From Mycobacterium sp. 236(2023) (lineage in GTDB: Bacteria > Actinomycetota > Actinomycetes > Mycobacteriales > Mycobacteriaceae), in the NCBI RefSeq assembly GCF_029623955.1, contig NZ_JARSBP010000002.1, positions 1,240,001-1,304,000 of the forward strand: 64,000 nt of DNA, read 5' to 3'. The notes under the pieces are model-generated. The model worked only from the letters and a program-made list of their open reading frames with translations. It did not search any database and had not been told where the DNA came from. Position 1 is the stretch's first letter. Each line of letters opens with the position of its first letter. This document shows, in pieces, positions 60,725 to 64,000 of the stretch. The translations under genes and the position numbers were made by a program.

Positions 60725-61374
60725 CGCGATTCCAGATACATGATCACGGCGCGCACGCGGCGGTGATTGTCACCCGTCTCGGGCAGATTCAGTTTGGTCA
60801 GGATGCTGCGCACGTGCTTTTCCACGGTGCCCTCGGTCACCCACAGCCGACGGCCGATCCCGGCATTCGACAAGCCCTCCGCCATCAGCGTCAGCACCTC
60901 GTGCTCGCGCGTCGACAGCGCCGCCAGCGGATCGTCGCGCTTGCGCGCGGACACCAGCTCCGCCACCAGGGCCGGGTCGATCACGGATGCACCGTTGGCG
61001 ATCCGCTGCAACGTCTCGACGAAATCGGTGACGTCGGTGACCCGGGTCTTCAGCAGATAGCCGATCGCGTGCCCGCCGGCCAGAAGCTCCATCGCGTGGT
61101 CCACCTCGACGTGGGCCGACAGCACGACGATGCCGATCTCAGGAGACTCCTCGCGGATCACCCGCGCGGCGTCGAGCCCCTCGTTCGTGTGCGTCGGTGG
61201 CATGCGGATATCGGTGATCACGACATCCGGTTTCTGCGCGCGGACCGCGGCCAGCAGCGCCTCGCCGTCGCCCGCCTGCCCGGTGATCTCGAATCCGGAA
61301 CGATCCAGCAGGCTGGCCAGCCCCTCGCGCAGCAGCACATCATCGTCGGCGACGACCACTTTCAGGGCACCCAT
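60721..61374 (-). CDS. NarL/LuxR-type response regulator
   Basis: 217 residues. Receiver with acidic pair Asp10-Asp12 and phospho-acceptor Asp55 (VITDIRMP), followed by a LuxR-type HTH (LSTREHEVLTLMAEGLSNAGIGRRLWVTEGTVEKHVRSI region, about 150-195; core LSxRExEVLxLMAxGxSNxxI). It is the probable partner of the HisKA_3 kinase, with which this class pairs. ATG at 61374 begins the receiver fold. It is transcribed toward the receiver-only gene and separately from the kinase. Confidence 0.93.
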   Translation of the reverse strand: MGALKVVVADDDVLLREGLASLLDRSGFEITGQAGDGEALLAAVRAQKPDVVITDIRMPPTHTNEGLDAARVIREESPEIGIVVLSAHVEVDHAMELLAGGHAIGYLLKTRVTDVTDFVETLQRIANGASVIDPALVAELVSARKRDDPLAALSTREHEVLTLMAEGLSNAGIGRRLWVTEGTVEKHVRSILTKLNLPETGDNHRRVRAVIMYLESR

Positions 61375-61499
61375 AGCGCCACATTCTCGCACCGCGAGCC
61401 GAAACGGCAGTGCTACCGCGCGGAATGGGGGCTAGCGGTAACCACAGAGTCCCGGCAGTAGTGACGACGCGGAGGCTGCTCATCCGCGAAGCTGGAGCC

Positions 61500-63725
61500 A
61501 TGGCACATTCCGTCGGGCGATCCGTCAACCGCGTCGACGGAGTCGACAAGGTCACCGGCGCCGCGCGCTACACCGCCGACACCCGAATCGACGGGGTGCT
61601 CTACGCGGCGCTGGTGCAGTCCCCGATCGCGCACGGTCGCGTCACTGCCGAGTCCGTGTCTGAGGCGGAGCGACGGACCGCCGCCCGGGCTGGGGTGCAG
61701 CATGTGCTGACGCCGCTGAATTGTCCACGGCTGCAGGCACTTCCGGAGGCGCTGACGTGGGATTTTCCTCTCGAGCGCCGGCCGCCGCTGTCCGACCTGA
61801 CCGTGCAGTACGCCGGCCAGCACATGGCGCTTGTGGTCGCGGATTCACCGGAGAACGCGACCGAGGCCGCAGCCACGATGGCCTTCGATTACGTCGAATC
61901 ACCCGCCCAGTTGAGTGCTGCCGACGTGTGGGCCGGGCCGCCGGCGGATGACACGCCAGGTGCGATGATCCGCCACGGCGCCTATCGCCCAGACCATTTC
62001 GTCAAGCTCGTCGAGGAGAAACTGCAGGATCGCCGCGGGCCGGACGCCGCGCCTGCCGGGACCACCGTCGAGGCGACGTACCGGACGCCCCTCAATGCGC
62101 ACTATCCGATCGAACTGTCGGCGACGATCGCGCACTGGGACGGCGACCACCTGACAATTCACGACACCACACGGTGGATCGCCGGCGAGCGTCGCGTCCT
62201 GGCCGCCTATCTCGGCATGCGCGAAGACCACATCCGGGTGCTGTCGCCGTTGGTCGGAGGGGCATTCGGTTCGAAGAGCTTCCTGTGGATGCATGTGGTG
62301 CTGTGCGCGGTGGCCGCCCGCGCGGTGGATCGCCCGGTCAAGCTGGTGCTGACCCGCGACCAGATGTTCACCTCGACCGGACACCGGCCGCGGACCGAGC
62401 AGCGCGTCGCGCTCGTCTGCGGCACCGACGGATCGATCGCGAGCACCGAGCATCACACGGTGACCGAAACATCGACCGTCGCGCACTTCTGCGAGCCGGC
62501 CGGGCTCTCGTCACGATTCCTATACCACTCGCCGCGGCTGCAGGTGACGCATACGGTCGCGCGGATCAACGCGCCCACACCGTGTTTCATGCGGGGACCG
62601 GGGGAAGCACCCGGCCTGTTCGCGTTGGAAGTCGCGATGGACGAATTGGCGTTTGCGACCGGACGGGATCCCGTGGCGCTTCGTCTGGCGAACCTGGCCG
62701 ATCGCGATCAGACCAACGGCCGTCCGTGGTCTGCCGCGCACCTGGCCGAGTGCTACACGGCCGGGGCGGAGCGATTCGGCTGGGCCGGGCGTCCCGCCGA
62801 AGCGAGGGCCATGCAGCGCAACGGTGTTCGTGTGGGCTGGGGGATGGCGACCGCCACCTACCCGGGCCGCAGGATGCCGGCCGGCTGCCGTGTCGAGACT
62901 GGCGACGACGGGCGGATCCGGTTCAGTGCCGCGACGCATGAGATCGGCACGGGCGTGCGGACTGTGATGGCTCAGTTGGCCGCCGACGGCACCGGTCTGC
63001 CGTTGTCCCACGTGACGTTCGACTCGGGCGACTCAGCGTTCCCGGACGCCCCGTACAGCGGCGCCTCCCAAACCACCGCGACCGTCGGCACGGCCGTCCA
63101 CGGCGCTGCTCAGGAGTGGCGGCGGCGATTCGAGAAGTGGCTGGCGGCCTCCCGTCCCGGGGCGCACAGTCCGGTCAGCGGACCAGACCTGGCAGCGGCG
63201 ATTTCCCGAGGAGGCCCCGAACTGGCTGCGCTGCTGAGCTTTACACATCACACCGACGATGTGCCCGACGACCGCGTGGTGTCGCAGTCGTTCGGCGCCC
63301 ACTTCTGCGAAATCGAGGTCGACGAACACATCGGTCGGGCCACGGTCACCCGCTGGGTCGCGGTGATGGACTGTGGGCGCGTGCTCAACCCGAAGCTGGC
63401 CACCAACCAGATCATGGGCGGCATCACGTTCGGCGTGGGAATGGCGCTGTTGGAGCGGCTGCCCTCCGATCCCGCCACCGGGCAGATGATCGGCGAGTAC
63501 TACGTCCCCACGCATGCCGACCGGCCGGCGTTCGACATCACGTTCGTCGACGGCGCGGACTACGGGCTCGATCCGATCGGCGTGCGCGGGATCGGGGAGA
63601 TCGGGGCCTGCGGCGTACCCGCAGCGATCGCCAACGCGATTCACCACGCAACCGGAAAGAGGTTGCGGGAACTGCCGATAACCCTGGAAGCCCTATTGGA
63701 ACCATTCGAGGAGCAGTGGTTGTGA
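61500..63725 (+). CDS. Xanthine-dehydrogenase-family molybdopterin-binding large subunit
   Basis: 741 residues. The N-terminal aldehyde-oxidase a/b hammerhead domain (GVDKVTGAARYTADTRIDGVLYAALVQSP) is followed by the MoCo-binding region with GGAFGSKSFLW (the GG-AFG-K moco loop), FMRGPGEAPG and the C-terminal GVRGIGEIGACGVPAAIANAI with the conserved catalytic Glu in GIGExG. It hydroxylates an aldehyde or N-heterocycle using water. ATG at 61500 begins at the family N-terminus; GTG 61461 is possible. The small subunit follows with a GTGA overlap. Confidence 0.92.
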   Translation: MAHSVGRSVNRVDGVDKVTGAARYTADTRIDGVLYAALVQSPIAHGRVTAESVSEAERRTAARAGVQHVLTPLNCPRLQALPEALTWDFPLERRPPLSDLTVQYAGQHMALVVADSPENATEAAATMAFDYVESPAQLSAADVWAGPPADDTPGAMIRHGAYRPDHFVKLVEEKLQDRRGPDAAPAGTTVEATYRTPLNAHYPIELSATIAHWDGDHLTIHDTTRWIAGERRVLAAYLGMREDHIRVLSPLVGGAFGSKSFLWMHVVLCAVAARAVDRPVKLVLTRDQMFTSTGHRPRTEQRVALVCGTDGSIASTEHHTVTETSTVAHFCEPAGLSSRFLYHSPRLQVTHTVARINAPTPCFMRGPGEAPGLFALEVAMDELAFATGRDPVALRLANLADRDQTNGRPWSAAHLAECYTAGAERFGWAGRPAEARAMQRNGVRVGWGMATATYPGRRMPAGCRVETGDDGRIRFSAATHEIGTGVRTVMAQLAADGTGLPLSHVTFDSGDSAFPDAPYSGASQTTATVGTAVHGAAQEWRRRFEKWLAASRPGAHSPVSGPDLAAAISRGGPELAALLSFTHHTDDVPDDRVVSQSFGAHFCEIEVDEHIGRATVTRWVAVMDCGRVLNPKLATNQIMGGITFGVGMALLERLPSDPATGQMIGEYYVPTHADRPAFDITFVDGADYGLDPIGVRGIGEIGACGVPAAIANAIHHATGKRLRELPITLEALLEPFEEQWL

Positions 63726-64000
63726 CACCGTCCCGCCATGTCCGGCTGACCGTCAACGGGGTCGGCAGAGAAGCCGATGTCGATGTCAGGTCCACATTGC
63801 TCGATCTGCTGCGGGAGCGACTGGCTCACACGGGCACGAAGAAGGGCTGCGATCACGGTCTCTGTGGTGCGTGCACCGTGGAGGTGGACGGCGAGCGGGT
63901 GCTGAGCTGCCTGACGCTGGCGGTGTCGATCGACGGTGCGGACGTCGGTACCGTCGAAGGTCTCGCCGGCGACCGTCTCGACCCGCTGCAGGAGGCGTTC
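63722..64000 (+). CDS. [2Fe-2S] small subunit of xanthine-dehydrogenase-family enzyme (3' end outside window)
   Basis: Ninety-three codons are visible from GTG 63722, which overlaps the large-subunit TGA. The first plant-type cluster is GCDHGLCGACTVEVDG with a fourth Cys in VLSCLTL; the second CxxC-type cluster region lies beyond the window. The subunit passes electrons from the molybdenum centre. The order large then small is the reverse of many operons, and a FAD (CoxM-like) subunit was not seen upstream; it may follow. Confidence 0.92.
   Translation, partial: MTPSRHVRLTVNGVGREADVDVRSTLLDLLRERLAHTGTKKGCDHGLCGACTVEVDGERVLSCLTLAVSIDGADVGTVEGLAGDRLDPLQEAF

Overview
The window is GC-rich actinobacterial DNA, most likely from a rapidly growing Mycobacteriaceae (Mycolicibacterium-type) genome. 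The evidence is a block that, as I remember the Mycobacterium tuberculosis gene order, follows the Rv3048c-Rv3062 neighbourhood: ligB, a CYP136-like P450 with its TetR, an SDR, dinB2/dinP with a TetR, an NADPH-FMN reductase, nrdH-nrdI-nrdE, a TetR, a flavin monooxygenase and nrdF2. Many genes appear leaderless or near-leaderless, with a TANNNT hexamer 6-13 nt before the start codon. No rRNA, tRNA, CRISPR array or insertion sequence was found.

Region 1 (1-28.7 kb) is a dense catabolic region. It holds the end of an acyl-CoA dehydrogenase, an SCP-x type thiolase, a thioesterase, a family III CoA-transferase, three cytochromes P450, two aldehyde dehydrogenases, an SDR, a FadD-type acyl-CoA synthetase, a cysteine-hydrolase-fold protein that lacks its triad, a KshA-like Rieske oxygenase, a Baeyer-Villiger-type monooxygenase coupled to an alpha/beta hydrolase, three LLM (probably F420-dependent) oxidoreductases, a SnoaL-like protein, a lone carboxyltransferase subunit, an amidohydrolase and an MHS-type transporter. 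A 19-nt inverted repeat, TACTGTAATNATTACAGTA, recurs in the promoters of much of this region and embeds -10-like hexamers on both strands. This points to one repressor regulon for an unknown, probably cyclic or terpenoid/steroid-like, carbon source. The repressor is not identifiable here: the only TetR in the block has a different palindrome at its own promoter.

Region 2 (28.7-43.5 kb) holds ligB, a membrane-anchored sulfite-oxidase-like molybdoenzyme, SDRs, a lipoprotein with a duplicated zinc-peptidase domain, a phosphotransferase and a TSUP permease. It also holds a stand-alone LeuA (2-isopropylmalate synthase) regulatory domain preceded by a leader peptide and an attenuator-like RNA, then cyp136/TetR, and a TetR-dinB2-AAA ATPase operon.

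Region 3 (43.5-55.9 kb) is the class Ib ribonucleotide reductase system. Paired NrdR boxes with the same 32-bp spacing lie before nrdHIE and before nrdF. Between nrdE and nrdF sit unrelated small genes, including a LysR-type effector domain without a DNA-binding domain paired with a DUF5997 gene, two VOC proteins and a geranylgeranyl-reductase-family flavoprotein.

Region 4 (55.8-64 kb) has a KstD/fumarate-reductase-like flavoprotein facing a TetR, a DUF4118-PAS-GAF NarL-type sensor kinase divergent from a receiver-only regulator across an 18-nt perfect palindrome, a NarL-type response regulator, and the large plus (truncated) small subunits of a xanthine-dehydrogenase-family molybdoenzyme.

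A separate repeat layer runs through the window: four copies of a GATTTCGGCGTGC-type inverted repeat at gene 3' ends, and a second 21-nt repeat present twice.
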